A stretch of DNA of 60,243 nucleotides from CAZVEV01 sp964625865 (GTDB lineage Bacteria > Planctomycetota > Phycisphaerae > SM23-33): positions 1-60,243 of the forward strand of contig CAZVEV010000003.1 of the NCBI GenBank assembly GCA_964625865.1. The letters run 5' to 3'. Of this stretch, positions 33,628-41,945 are shown piece by piece. The position numbers and the translations under genes were made by a program. Under the pieces are notes generated by a model. That model was not told where the DNA came from. It saw only the letters and a list, made by a program, of their open reading frames with translations, and did not search any database. Numbering within the stretch: the first letter of the stretch is position 1; every line of letters starts with the position of its first letter.

Positions 33628-34644
33628 ATGGGCGACGAGAAGACACATCCTGACGCCTCGCCACCGCCCCCGAAGCGCCGGTCGCGACGGTGGTTTCTCG
33701 GCATGGCGGCAGGGGGTGCGGCGGCCGCGGCTGCAGGGCTGTGGTTCCATGAGAGTCCTGCTGGCGGCAGTCCGGCTTCGCCGGCGGACATCGACCTGAC
33801 TGACCTGGCCGCACCGGGAAGCGACCAGAGGGACCTGACGTTCTTCGTCGCCGCGGACACGCACTTCGGCGTCAGTGGAATCAGTGAACTCAACCGCAAG
33901 CAGATCGAGGCGATGAACGTCCTGCCCGGCTCGCAGTTTCCCCCGAGTCTCGGCGGGACCGTCGGCAGGCCCCAGGGCGTTCTGGTCGCGGGTGACCTGA
34001 CCGACTACGGCCGAAGCGGTCAGTGGGACCAGTTCGTCACCCACTACGGCCTGACCGGGGGCGACGGGCTGTTGAAGTACCCCGTACAGGAATGCACGGG
34101 CAATCACGACCGGTACGTCAACGAGTGGTCGGAGGTGCTGGCCGGCGTGCAGAAGCGGCACGGGCACCTGGTGCGCGGATGGGTTTGGCAGGGCGTGTGC
34201 TTCCTCTGCCTCGACATGTATCCCGACCGGGCGGCGCGGGACTGGCTCGCGCGCCAACTCGCGACGATTGGCCGGCAGCGCCCGATCGTGCTGTACTTCC
34301 ATTACTCGATCGTAGGCCCGTACTCCGACAGTTGGTCGGCCGACGAGAAAGCCGCCTTCGCCGACGTCATCTCCGGCTACAACGTCCTGGGCATCTTCCA
34401 CGGACACTATCACTGGTCGGAGCACTACACGTGGAAGGGCTTCGACGTCTACAACGTCGGTTCGCCCCGCCACATGTGCCTCAGCTTCGGCGTGGTCCAC
34501 ATCTCCGAGACGGCGATGACCGTCGCGTCGCTGTGGTGGGGGCCTTCCCGGTTCGGCACGAGCGGGGCCGCGGTTAATCCCGCTACGGGCAAGACCGTCG
34601 GCCACTGGCGGTGGACGCATCGCAAGCAGATCGACGCCACGTAG
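33628..34644 (+). CDS. Tat-exported metallophosphoesterase
   Basis: This calcineurin-like phosphoesterase of 338 aa has a twin-arginine signal (SRRWFLG, residues 19-25, followed by an Ala/Gly-rich core). The dinuclear metal-site motifs are in order: DTH (77-79), GDLTD (122-126), GNHD (158-161), HYS (about 225) and GHYH (259-262). It is therefore expected to hydrolyse phosphomono- or diesters outside the cytoplasm after folding with its metals inside. ATG 33628 is chosen because the Tat signal begins shortly after it. The open frame extends upstream through the hairpin repeat, which is not credible coding sequence. A TATACT at 33609-33614 lies so close that the mRNA may have almost no leader. 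The substrate is unknown. Confidence 0.88.
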   Translation: MGDEKTHPDASPPPPKRRSRRWFLGMAAGGAAAAAAGLWFHESPAGGSPASPADIDLTDLAAPGSDQRDLTFFVAADTHFGVSGISELNRKQIEAMNVLPGSQFPPSLGGTVGRPQGVLVAGDLTDYGRSGQWDQFVTHYGLTGGDGLLKYPVQECTGNHDRYVNEWSEVLAGVQKRHGHLVRGWVWQGVCFLCLDMYPDRAARDWLARQLATIGRQRPIVLYFHYSIVGPYSDSWSADEKAAFADVISGYNVLGIFHGHYHWSEHYTWKGFDVYNVGSPRHMCLSFGVVHISETAMTVASLWWGPSRFGTSGAAVNPATGKTVGHWRWTHRKQIDAT

Positions 34645-34703
34645 GAGCGCCGCGGAGGGCTCTCCGTGGCGTGGGGACGCTCACAGGAGCCTCCAGGACG
34701 TCC

Positions 34704-34779
34704 GAGGCCGCGGCCTGAGCGACGATCTCCCGGCCGACGGGGTAAGGGGTGGGTAGAGGCGCGGCAGGCGGCTACGGGG
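34704..34779 (+). repeat. 76-bp interspersed repeat, copy 2
   Basis: It matches 6455-6530 at 72 of 76 positions. It ends about 40 bp upstream of the promoter of the thioredoxin-fold gene. Confidence 0.85.
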
Positions 34780-34817
34780 GGGCCAGCCGCGTTGGCCGCC
34801 TTCCGCCGGCGCAACCG

Positions 34818-34847
34818 TTGCGGGCGAGGGCGGGCGGCAGGTACAAT
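34818..34847 (+). promoter_or_regulatory. Promoter giving a (nearly) leaderless transcript
   Basis: TTGCGG (34818-34823), 18 nt, TACAAT (34842-34847). The -10 box ends only 6 nt before the ATG at 34854, so the transcript should start at or next to the start codon. Confidence 0.65.
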
Positions 34848-34853
34848 CCGAGG

Positions 34854-36068
34854 ATGAAGACACACCTGACGATACTGACTGTGGTCGCACTGAACGTCGT
34901 ATTGGTCCTGCCGGCCGTGGGCGCCGAGAAGGCCCCCGCGAAAGACGCCAAGGCCAAGCCCAAGGCGAAGACCTACCCGGGCTACCCCGATATCGCGCGG
35001 CTGGATATCGGCGCCGCGGCGCCGGAGTTCAGGCTGCCCGGCGTGGACGGTCAGACGCACTCGCTGGCGGACTACAAGACCGCCGACGTGCTGGCGGTCC
35101 TGTTCACCTGCAACCACTGTCCCACCTCGCAGATGTACGAGGACCGCATCATCGGCCTGGTCAAGCGGTACGCGGGCAAGAGCTTCCAACTGGTCGCGAT
35201 CTCGCCGAACGACCCCGGCGCCTTACGTCCGGACGAGGTCGCCGGGGCGCCCCTGGGCGACAGCTTCGCCGAGATGAAGATCCGCGCCGCGGAGAAGAAG
35301 TTCCCCTTCCCGTACCTCTACGACGGCGAGAAGCAGACCGTCTCGATGAGCTACGGCGCGACCGTCACGCCGCAGATCTTCATCTTCGACAAGGACCGCA
35401 AGCTCCGCTACACCGGCGCGATCGACGAGAACCCTTACGGCACGCGCGGGACGTCCTACACCATCAACGCCATCGACGCCCTGCTGGCGGGCAAGAAGAT
35501 CCCCGTCGCCATCACGCGCCCCTTCGGCTGCTCGGTCAAGTGGGGCTATAAGCGAAAGGCCGTCGACGAAGCCACCGCCGCCTGGAAGGCCAAGCCGGTC
35601 AAGCTGGCAGACCTGGACGCCGCGGGGGCCAAGACGCTCGTGGCCAACGACGGTAACTTCCTGCGGGTCATCTGCGTCTGGTCGCTGGACGACGCCTCGT
35701 GCAAGGCCGGCCTCGCCGACCTGATCCACCTGCGACGGATCTTCGAGTTCCGCCCGGTCGAGTTGATGACGGTCAACTGCGATCCGGCCGCCAGGCGGGC
35801 GGACGTGCTGGCCTTCCTCAAGGCCCGCCACGCCGCGGCACCGGGGGCCTCACGATGGCGCCCGCCGCAGATCAAGCGGCCGCCGTGCAACTACTTCGCC
35901 ACCGTGGACAAGGCCAAGCTGCAGGCCGCCCTCGGCAAGACGACGAAACCCGGCGTGCCGCGAATCGTCATGCTCATGCCCGGCGGCGAGGTGATCTACA
36001 CGCAGGAAGGCACGCTGGACGTCGGCGCCCTGCGAAAGAGGATCACGAAGGTCTTCGGCGGACGGTGA
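34854..36068 (+). CDS. Exported double thioredoxin-fold protein (redoxin family)
   Basis: This protein of 404 aa has a signal peptide (MKTHLTILTVVALNVVLVLP, VGA-EK), a Lys/Ala-rich spacer and an AhpC/TSA-type redoxin domain with a CNHC active site (Cys86, Cys89) in VLFTCNHCPTSQMYED. It continues with GATVTPQIFIFDKD, carrying the cis-Pro loop. A second thioredoxin-like domain without a CxxC pair follows (ICVWSLDDASCKAGL to the end). It probably acts in extracytoplasmic thiol-disulfide or peroxide chemistry (family inference). ATG 34854 is chosen because the signal peptide starts here and the promoter sits directly upstream. The open frame further upstream runs through the 76-bp repeat. Confidence 0.85.
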   Translation: MKTHLTILTVVALNVVLVLPAVGAEKAPAKDAKAKPKAKTYPGYPDIARLDIGAAAPEFRLPGVDGQTHSLADYKTADVLAVLFTCNHCPTSQMYEDRIIGLVKRYAGKSFQLVAISPNDPGALRPDEVAGAPLGDSFAEMKIRAAEKKFPFPYLYDGEKQTVSMSYGATVTPQIFIFDKDRKLRYTGAIDENPYGTRGTSYTINAIDALLAGKKIPVAITRPFGCSVKWGYKRKAVDEATAAWKAKPVKLADLDAAGAKTLVANDGNFLRVICVWSLDDASCKAGLADLIHLRRIFEFRPVELMTVNCDPAARRADVLAFLKARHAAAPGASRWRPPQIKRPPCNYFATVDKAKLQAALGKTTKPGVPRIVMLMPGGEVIYTQEGTLDVGALRKRITKVFGGR

Positions 36069-36170
36069 GGACGTGCCACGGCACCCCTGTCTTGATTTCT
36101 CCCATAATCTCCTGTCCCGACCCCTGTAACATACCGAGAATGGTGGTATATGGGAGGCAAGGACATCGCA

Positions 36171-37622
36171 ATGGCGGTTTGGAGAAGAACTCTGATCGGG
36201 ATGGCCCTGGCGGGGCTGCTTGTCGCGAGCGGCCTGTCCGCCGCGGGCACCGAGCGGCCGCGCACGACGGATCCGCGGGTCGACGAACTGATCGAGAAGC
36301 TCTCCGGGCAGGGCACTGAGGCGATGATGGCGGCCACGGCCTTGGCCGACATCGGCGACCTGCGCGCCGTGCCGCCCCTGCTGACGATGGCCCGAAGCAA
36401 GGGCTACTCGCTGCGCCTTGCGGCGATCACGGCCCTGGGACGACTCGGCGACCGGCGCGCGACCAGCGTGGTGACCGGCGTCCTGAAGGCTGACGACGCC
36501 CACATGCGCGCCGCGGCAGCCCAAGCCCTGGGACGGATAGGTGACCGCAAGGCCGTCGGCGCGATCGTGCGCCTGTTGGACGACGAGGCCCCGCCCACGC
36601 GTCTGGCGGCGGTTCGGGCACTGGGGGCGATAGGCGATCCGCAGGCCGTGCGCCCCCTGACGACGGCGCTGACAAGCGAGACGCCGGAGATGCGTGTCGC
36701 GTCGGCACGGGCGCTTGGCATGATTGCCGACCGGCGCGCCGAGCCCGCTCTGTTCCGTGCCCTGATTGACACGGACCTCCGCGTCCGCCGGACGGCCCTG
36801 GCCGCCATACGTGCCCTGGGCCCGAACACGCCTGGGCAATCCCCCGAGCCCCTCGGGCCGCTGCCCGGACTGCTGAAACACCGCTACCCGCAGATTCGCG
36901 CCTACGCCGTCCGCCGGCTCGGTCAGTCGGGCAACCCCGCCGCCGTCGCGCTGCTCATCGACGCCCTGGACGACCGGAGACCCGACGTGTTCTTCGGCGC
37001 CTCGCTGTGGCTGGGGCGGGTCGGCGGCGAGAGGGCGATTACCGCGCTGATCGGCGTGATCGAGGCCACTGACTCCCCGCGACGCTGGACATCGGCTGCC
37101 GCGGGACTGGCCGAGGCGAAGGCCGCCCGCGCCGTGGCGCCCCTTATCGAGCACATGATGTCGCGACGGTTCGACGTCGACGTGCTCCAGGCGGGCCTGG
37201 TGGCGCTGGGGGGCATCGGCGATGCGTCAGCCCTGGCGCCACTCCGCAAGCTGCAGGCCGCCGGCGGAAAGCTCGCGCACTGCCGCGATACGCTGATCGG
37301 CGTGATGGCGCGCCTGGGCGACGAGGCCAGTTGGACCGTCGTGCTGAAGGCCGCCAAGGCCCCGGCCCTCGCTTCGCGGCGACAGGCCGCCATCTGGCTG
37401 GGCTACACCCGCGCCGCCCGTGCCGAAGCACCGCTGGCGGGGCTGTTGTCGGACCGTCAGCCCCGCGTCCGCGCGATGGCGGCGACGGCGATGGGCAATC
37501 TCCCGCGCCCGGGTCCCGCCGCCCGATCCGCCCTGACCGCCGCTCTCAAAGACCCCGCCAAATCCGTCCGCCAGGCCGCGGCCGAGGCACTGCGACGAAT
37601 CCGCAGGGTTGGTATCCGGTAG
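36171..37622 (+). CDS. Exported HEAT-repeat protein
   Basis: This protein of 483 aa has a signal peptide (MAVWRRTLIGMALAGLLVAS) and about thirteen HEAT/PBS-lyase-type repeats of roughly 30 residues, for example ALGRLGDRRATSVVTGVL, ALGRIGDRKAVGAIVRLL and ALGAIGDPQAVRPLTTAL. HEAT solenoids act as protein-binding scaffolds. Nothing here points to an enzyme. ATG 36171 is supported by AAGGA 7 nt upstream. ATG 36150 contains the GGGAGG/AAGGA ribosome region and is rejected. The stop codon lies inside the arm of an 18-bp inverted repeat. Its binding partner is unknown. Confidence 0.87.
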   Translation: MAVWRRTLIGMALAGLLVASGLSAAGTERPRTTDPRVDELIEKLSGQGTEAMMAATALADIGDLRAVPPLLTMARSKGYSLRLAAITALGRLGDRRATSVVTGVLKADDAHMRAAAAQALGRIGDRKAVGAIVRLLDDEAPPTRLAAVRALGAIGDPQAVRPLTTALTSETPEMRVASARALGMIADRRAEPALFRALIDTDLRVRRTALAAIRALGPNTPGQSPEPLGPLPGLLKHRYPQIRAYAVRRLGQSGNPAAVALLIDALDDRRPDVFFGASLWLGRVGGERAITALIGVIEATDSPRRWTSAAAGLAEAKAARAVAPLIEHMMSRRFDVDVLQAGLVALGGIGDASALAPLRKLQAAGGKLAHCRDTLIGVMARLGDEASWTVVLKAAKAPALASRRQAAIWLGYTRAARAEAPLAGLLSDRQPRVRAMAATAMGNLPRPGPAARSALTAALKDPAKSVRQAAAEALRRIRRVGIR

Positions 37623-37729
37623 CCCGTAGCCGGTAGCCGGTTCATGCTCCCGCGAGGGTGTTCTGCGGTTGGAACGCCGTTTTCGGTTAACAGATATCAC
37701 ATCTGCTGTTCCCGGCTACGGGCTACCGG
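37616..37729. repeat. 18-bp inverted repeat between convergent genes
   Basis: CCGGTAGCCCGTAGCCGG (37616-37633) is perfectly complementary to 37712-37729. The left arm overlaps the TAG stop of the HEAT gene, and the right arm abuts the stop of the minus-strand gene. It could act as a bidirectional transcription-end structure. Confidence 0.85.
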
Positions 37730-39469
37730 TTACCGTCGTTCCACCTCGATGATGTGAAAGACCGTGTCGTCGCCGGTGAGGTGCTCGAGCATCAGGTCGG
37801 CCCCGCCGGGCAGGGCGCCGGCCAAGCGGGCGTCCGTCAGGTTGATTCGCCTGTCGATCCACCTGCCCGTATCGCTGCACGTGACCGCCATCCCCCGCGT
37901 CTTGCCCTGCGCGGCGGCGTAGCTCAGTGTCCACGAGCCGGTGCCCTTGTCCAGGTACACTACGCGCACCGAGACCGCCCGGGGGCGATCCGGTCCCGCG
38001 AAGAAGCGCCTGTCCAGCCGGAAGGACATCCGCGTCTTGCCCGCTTCGTGATCGAAGCCGCGCCCGAAGCGGCTGTAGTGGTGGTCCGCCGGCCCGACGT
38101 GCCACCACGCCACGCTCGTCTCATTCGGGTCCAACTGCTCGAGGAACCGCCAGTAGTTGCCCGGCCAGATCTTCCACCCCACGTCGTTATAGTCCTTGCG
38201 CTGGCGGTTCCGCATCCCGCCCCCCAGGGCCGCAGGCGGGTCGCCCTGGTAGGCCCCGTGAGCGGCGAAGGCCTTGGCGATCTTCACAAAGCGATCGACA
38301 CCCGATCTCCTCAGCTTGCCGAACTCCCCTTCCGGGAACGCCTTGACGTCCGAGGCGTCCAGTCCGCGGCGCAGGGCACAGAACGCCGCCGGCGCCGTCG
38401 CCGCGTCGTGCCGACCGGCGTACCTGTTAAAGAACCGCAGCGCCGGGGCGTACGTCTGCCCGGCCGCCGCCGCGGCGGGGACGTTCCAGATGTCCAGCCC
38501 GCAATGCGTGGCGAAGATCGACGCCCAGTACAGCGCCTGGCCCGGGTTCTTCCTGCTCCAGCCGGCCACCTTCCACTCGCCGTCCTGCTCGCCGCGCGTG
38601 AAGACCTCCTTGCCCGCCTTCTGCGCTTCAGCGACGAAAGCCTGCCACCGCGCCAGGCGCTCGGTCGTGTAACTGATGTGATAGCCGTGGCTGAACATGC
38701 CCTGCTTGCAGCCGATGGCGTCGAGGTTCTTCATCAGCCAGGCGTGCTCGGCATCGCGATTGGCGTCGTCGTTGACCAGTATCCGCAGCGCCAGCTTCCC
38801 GTCGATGCTGAAGGCGGTCTTGTAGACCTCCCACGTGGCGATGCGAAAATCGCTCCACTGCTGCCGCGAGATCGCGTAGGTCTTCTCCAGCGGCTTGCCC
38901 TTGTAGCCCCATCCGTCGCCGGTGGAGCCCTCGGCCGACTGGACGAAGATGATCCGCTTCCGCAGGTCCGCCGGCAGGGTCGTGACATAACGTCCAAACG
39001 CCCGAACCGCCCGGAAGAAGTACCGTTTGTAGGCCGCGTCGAGATAGTACGGAAACTCGCCCTTTCGCGTCTTGCCCATCGGATTGACCATCGTGGTGCA
39101 CTTGACCCGGGGCACGCCCTTGTCGTAGACCCACTTGGGCGCCGACGGGCCCACCCAGAGCATGACCATCACGTAGAACCTGTTGTCCCGAGCGAGCTTG
39201 AGCCTCTGGCCGAGTTGCTCGTCGAAGCGGAATGTCCCGTCGGCCGGCTCGAGCGAGTCCCATTTGAGCACGATCGGCACGCCGACGACGTGCGGACTGG
39301 ACTGTCGCGTCGTGATCCGCGGACTCCACGAGCACCAACTGTAGACCCCCCAGCAGTCAGCGGGCAGGTCGGGCAGGGCGTCGGCGCGGGCAACGGCGGC
39401 GCCACCCACTACCAGGACCGCCGCCACACAGTTCCGCAACACACGCATTCTCACTACACGCTCTCCCAT
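37730..39469 (-). CDS. Exported TIM-barrel glycoside-hydrolase-like protein
   Basis: This protein of 579 aa has a signal peptide (MRVLRNCVAAVLVVGGAAVA, ARA-DA). The N-terminal 400 residues look like a (beta/alpha)8 hydrolase. GVPIVLKWDSLEPADGTFRF is the entry typical of beta-galactosidase-like or GH-A enzymes, IIFVQSAEGSTGDG holds a possible catalytic Glu, and FTRGEQDGEW holds a second. The C-terminal 150 residues (from about FFAGPDRPRAVSVRV) form a beta-sandwich. I cannot name a family or substrate. ATG 39469 has GGAG six bases upstream. An inner ATG at 39448 would also leave a complete signal peptide. It has its own promoter bracketed by an inverted repeat. It is divergent from a sulfatase, suggesting joint use in polysaccharide breakdown (inference). 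Confidence 0.75.
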   Translation of the reverse strand: MGERVVRMRVLRNCVAAVLVVGGAAVARADALPDLPADCWGVYSWCSWSPRITTRQSSPHVVGVPIVLKWDSLEPADGTFRFDEQLGQRLKLARDNRFYVMVMLWVGPSAPKWVYDKGVPRVKCTTMVNPMGKTRKGEFPYYLDAAYKRYFFRAVRAFGRYVTTLPADLRKRIIFVQSAEGSTGDGWGYKGKPLEKTYAISRQQWSDFRIATWEVYKTAFSIDGKLALRILVNDDANRDAEHAWLMKNLDAIGCKQGMFSHGYHISYTTERLARWQAFVAEAQKAGKEVFTRGEQDGEWKVAGWSRKNPGQALYWASIFATHCGLDIWNVPAAAAAGQTYAPALRFFNRYAGRHDAATAPAAFCALRRGLDASDVKAFPEGEFGKLRRSGVDRFVKIAKAFAAHGAYQGDPPAALGGGMRNRQRKDYNDVGWKIWPGNYWRFLEQLDPNETSVAWWHVGPADHHYSRFGRGFDHEAGKTRMSFRLDRRFFAGPDRPRAVSVRVVYLDKGTGSWTLSYAAAQGKTRGMAVTCSDTGRWIDRRINLTDARLAGALPGGADLMLEHLTGDDTVFHIIEVERR

Positions 39470-39489
39470 CGAATACTCCGGTCGTACCT

Positions 39490-39540
39490 ACGCTCACCCT
39501 CGATTCTATGTCGCTTCCCAACATCGAACAAGGTGAGCGT
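39490..39540. promoter_or_regulatory. Inverted repeat bracketing a promoter
   Basis: ACGCTCACC (39490-39498) and GGTGAGCGT (39532-39540) are perfect 9-bp inverted repeats lying just outside the -10 and -35 boxes of the minus-strand promoter. They are an operator candidate. Confidence 0.6.
39503..39531 (-). promoter_or_regulatory. Promoter of the hydrolase-like gene
   Basis: On the minus strand, TTGTTC (39526-39531), 17 nt, TAGAAT (39503-39508), about 34 nt upstream of the start codon. Confidence 0.7.
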
Positions 39541-39594
39541 CTCGCATCACCTCTGGCGCGCCTGGTCCCTGTCTCCGCGGAGAGCGATATCGCG

Positions 39595-39653
39595 GGAAAA
39601 GCCCCCCGACGGCGTCGGGGGGATCCCCTCGACGGCGTCGAGGGGCCTTTTCC
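39595..39653. repeat. Double hairpin (three-way junction) element
   Basis: CCCCCCGAC-GGC-GTCGGGGGG (39602-39622) and CCCCTCGAC-GGC-GTCGAGGGG (39625-39645) are two perfect 9-bp hairpins. They are enclosed by the pair GGAAAA (39595-39600)/TTTTCC (39648-39653). Confidence 0.85.
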
Positions 39654-39754
39654 TGTATGATGACGGACGCCCGAGGCGATATGATCTTGTTCTACCCGTT
39701 CGCAGCGGTTGCGGGCGGATGCAATGGACCTTTCGGCTGGGAGATGCTGCTGTG

Positions 39755-41293
39755 ATGATCAACAGGCGCGACGTGATGAAGGGGATCGGGGCTTCGGCGG
39801 CGGCTGCGATGATGCCGCGGCCGGCGTGGGCCAGGAACGCCGCGACGAGCAAATGGCCGGCCAGGCCCAACGTGATCATCGTGATCACCGACGATCAGGG
39901 CTACGGCGAGTTGGCGTGTCACGGCAACACGGTCATCAAGACGCCGAACCTCGACAAGATGCACGCCGAGTCCGTGCGACTGACGGCATTTCACGTCAGC
40001 CCCACGTGCGCCCCGACGCGGTGCAGCCTGATGACCGGGCGCCACGAGTTCCGCTCGGGCGTCACCCACACCATCCACGAGCGCGAGCGGATGGCGCTGG
40101 CCAGCCGGACCATGCCCCAAATGCTCACCGACGCCGGGTATACGACGGGGATCTTCGGCAAGTGGCACCTCGGGGACCAGGAACCGTACCAGCCGCACAG
40201 CCGCGGGTTCGACGAGGTGTTCATCCACGGCGCGGGCGGAATCGGGCAGGGCTATCCGGGCTCCTGCGGGGACGCGCCGGGCAACAAGTACTTCGATCCG
40301 GCCATCCGACACAACCGCACCTTCGTCAAGACCAAGGGCTTCTGCACCGACATCTTCTTCACCCAGGCGCTGCGGTGGATGAAGGCCGTCAAGGATGGCC
40401 CCAAGCCGTTCTTCGCCTACATCACCACCAACGCCCCGCACGGACCGCTGATCTGCCCGGACAAGTACAAGAAGCCGTACCTGGCCGCCGGCCTCAGCGA
40501 CGGACACGCCGCCTTCTACGGCATGATCACGAACATCGACGAGAATGTGGGCATCATGCTGGACAAGCTCGACCAGTGGAAGATTGCCCGCAATACGCTG
40601 GTGATCTTCATGACCGACAACGGGTCCGCCCAGGCCGGCGGCGGAAAGCCGCGAAGGCGGAAGAAGGGCAAGCCCGCCCCGGCCGCCCCGAGCAAGGGCC
40701 TGTTCAACGCGGGGATGAAGGGCAAGAAGGGCAGCGCCAACGAGGGCGGCACGCGCGTGCCGTGCTTCGTTCGCCTCAAGGGCACGACGCCGGCCGGCGT
40801 GGACGTCGGCGCGCTGACGGCCCACATCGACATGTTCCCGACGCTGGCGGAGATCTGCGGGGGCAAGCTGCCCGCCGGCGCCAAGCTCGACGGGCGGTCC
40901 TTCGCGCCGCTCCTGAAGAACCCCACCGCCCCGTGGCCCGACCGGTTCCTCTTTGTCCACCGCGGGCGGTGGTCCAAGGGCAAGGCGGCCGACTCGAAAT
41001 ACGGTGCCTGTGCCGTCCGCACGCAGCGGTTCCGCCTGGTGGGCAACAAGGAACTCTACGACATCGCCAACGATCCCGGCGAGACCACCAACGTCATCGA
41101 CAAGCACCCCGAGCAGGTCGCCAAGATGCGCAAGGCCTACGACCAGTGGTGGTCCGAGGTCCTTCCCGCCATGGTCAACGAGGACGCCCCCGTGCCCAAC
41201 GCCAACCCCTTCAAGGTCCTCTATCAGAAGCAAGCGGCGTCGGCCAAGGGCATCCCCGCCTGGCCCGCCGAGCCGGCGGCAATGGACGTGTGA
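39755..41293 (+). CDS. Tat-exported sulfatase
   Basis: This 512-aa sulfatase of the alkaline-phosphatase superfamily hydrolyses sulfate esters, probably on polysaccharides. It has a twin-arginine signal (NRRDVMKGIG, Ala-rich core, WARNA), the metal ligands in ITDDQGYGE (Asp46/Asp47), and the CAPTR signature (85-89), where Cys85 should be converted to formylglycine by a sulfatase-maturing enzyme not seen in this window. FGKWHLGD and a C-terminal subdomain (FRLVGNKELYDIANDPGE) complete the fold. ATG 39755 directly begins the Tat signal. The same frame stays open for 2 kb upstream across the opposite-strand gene, which is a high-GC artefact. A Lys/Arg/Pro-rich insert lies near residue 305. Confidence 0.92.
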   Translation: MINRRDVMKGIGASAAAAMMPRPAWARNAATSKWPARPNVIIVITDDQGYGELACHGNTVIKTPNLDKMHAESVRLTAFHVSPTCAPTRCSLMTGRHEFRSGVTHTIHERERMALASRTMPQMLTDAGYTTGIFGKWHLGDQEPYQPHSRGFDEVFIHGAGGIGQGYPGSCGDAPGNKYFDPAIRHNRTFVKTKGFCTDIFFTQALRWMKAVKDGPKPFFAYITTNAPHGPLICPDKYKKPYLAAGLSDGHAAFYGMITNIDENVGIMLDKLDQWKIARNTLVIFMTDNGSAQAGGGKPRRRKKGKPAPAAPSKGLFNAGMKGKKGSANEGGTRVPCFVRLKGTTPAGVDVGALTAHIDMFPTLAEICGGKLPAGAKLDGRSFAPLLKNPTAPWPDRFLFVHRGRWSKGKAADSKYGACAVRTQRFRLVGNKELYDIANDPGETTNVIDKHPEQVAKMRKAYDQWWSEVLPAMVNEDAPVPNANPFKVLYQKQAASAKGIPAWPAEPAAMDV

Positions 41294-41945
41294 CAATTGC
41301 CGACTGGCGATTGGCGGACGGCGATCGCAGGGGTAGGACGTGCAACGTGTGATTACCGTCCCAAAGGTGTAGGGGGGGCTGGTTGGGGAGTAGGGCAAGG
41401 GCATCAAATGCCTTGCCGAAGACACGTCGCAAAGAGACGAAAAGAAACAGAAGACAACAGCAACAAAGGAAACGGCTCTAGCCGCATATTTCGCAGATTG
41501 GAGGGAAAAGAAAGAGCAGAAGAAGGAGAATGACGGAAACGGCGAAGATGGAAACGAATGAAATGACTCTGTGATCATCTCTCCGTTTGAATTATCTCCC
41601 TGCATTCTGTTTCTTTGAATCTGCGACATCTGCGGCCAGGCCGTTTCCCCCGTGTCCGTCTTATCGTTTCCGTTGTCATCGGTGTTTCTTGGACCCCCCG
41701 TCCCGGCGGTGGTGCCCGGCGTGTCCAATCCTCCTACGCCTTTGGGACGCTGCCAATCCGTGTAATCCCCGTCCTCCTTCTGTTCGTGTGGGAGATGCTC
41801 GTCCGGAAGGGTACGGTTCTCCCGTCGCCGCGAAGCATGCGCTCATCCGCTTGCGGCTTCGCACGTGGCGGGGTACACTCTATCGGACGGAACGTTCCGA
41901 GAATCACATGACACCATCGTCCAACATCATGACAGGGGTGTAGCT
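41294..41945. other. Long intergenic region with strand-composition switch
   Basis: This 650-nt gap has GGCAAG...CTTGCC at about 41394-41417, then a purine-rich stretch (about 41420-41570), then a pyrimidine-rich stretch (about 41575-41690). The two stretches contain partly complementary strings (CGCATATTTCGCAGATT against the complement of AATCTGCGACATCTGCG). A promoter lies at 41851. Open frames here lack codon bias and homology. Confidence 0.6.
41851..41879 (+). promoter_or_regulatory. Promoter of the STAS gene
   Basis: TTGCGG (41851-41856), 17 nt, TACACT (41874-41879). The palindrome CGGAACGTTCCG (41888-41899) lies at the expected start of transcription and may be an operator. Confidence 0.68.

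Noticed and set aside
39656..39685. TATGAT boxes as the sulfatase promoter
   Set aside because: Neither has a matching -35 hexamer at a workable distance.
37754..39754. An open frame of 2 kb in phase with and upstream of the sulfatase
   Set aside because: It overlaps the minus-strand hydrolase-like gene, crosses the double hairpin and lacks homology. The sulfatase starts with its Tat signal at 39755.
41587..41943. A 118-codon open frame upstream of the STAS gene
   Set aside because: It spans the pyrimidine-rich block and the STAS promoter, and its composition is not protein-like.
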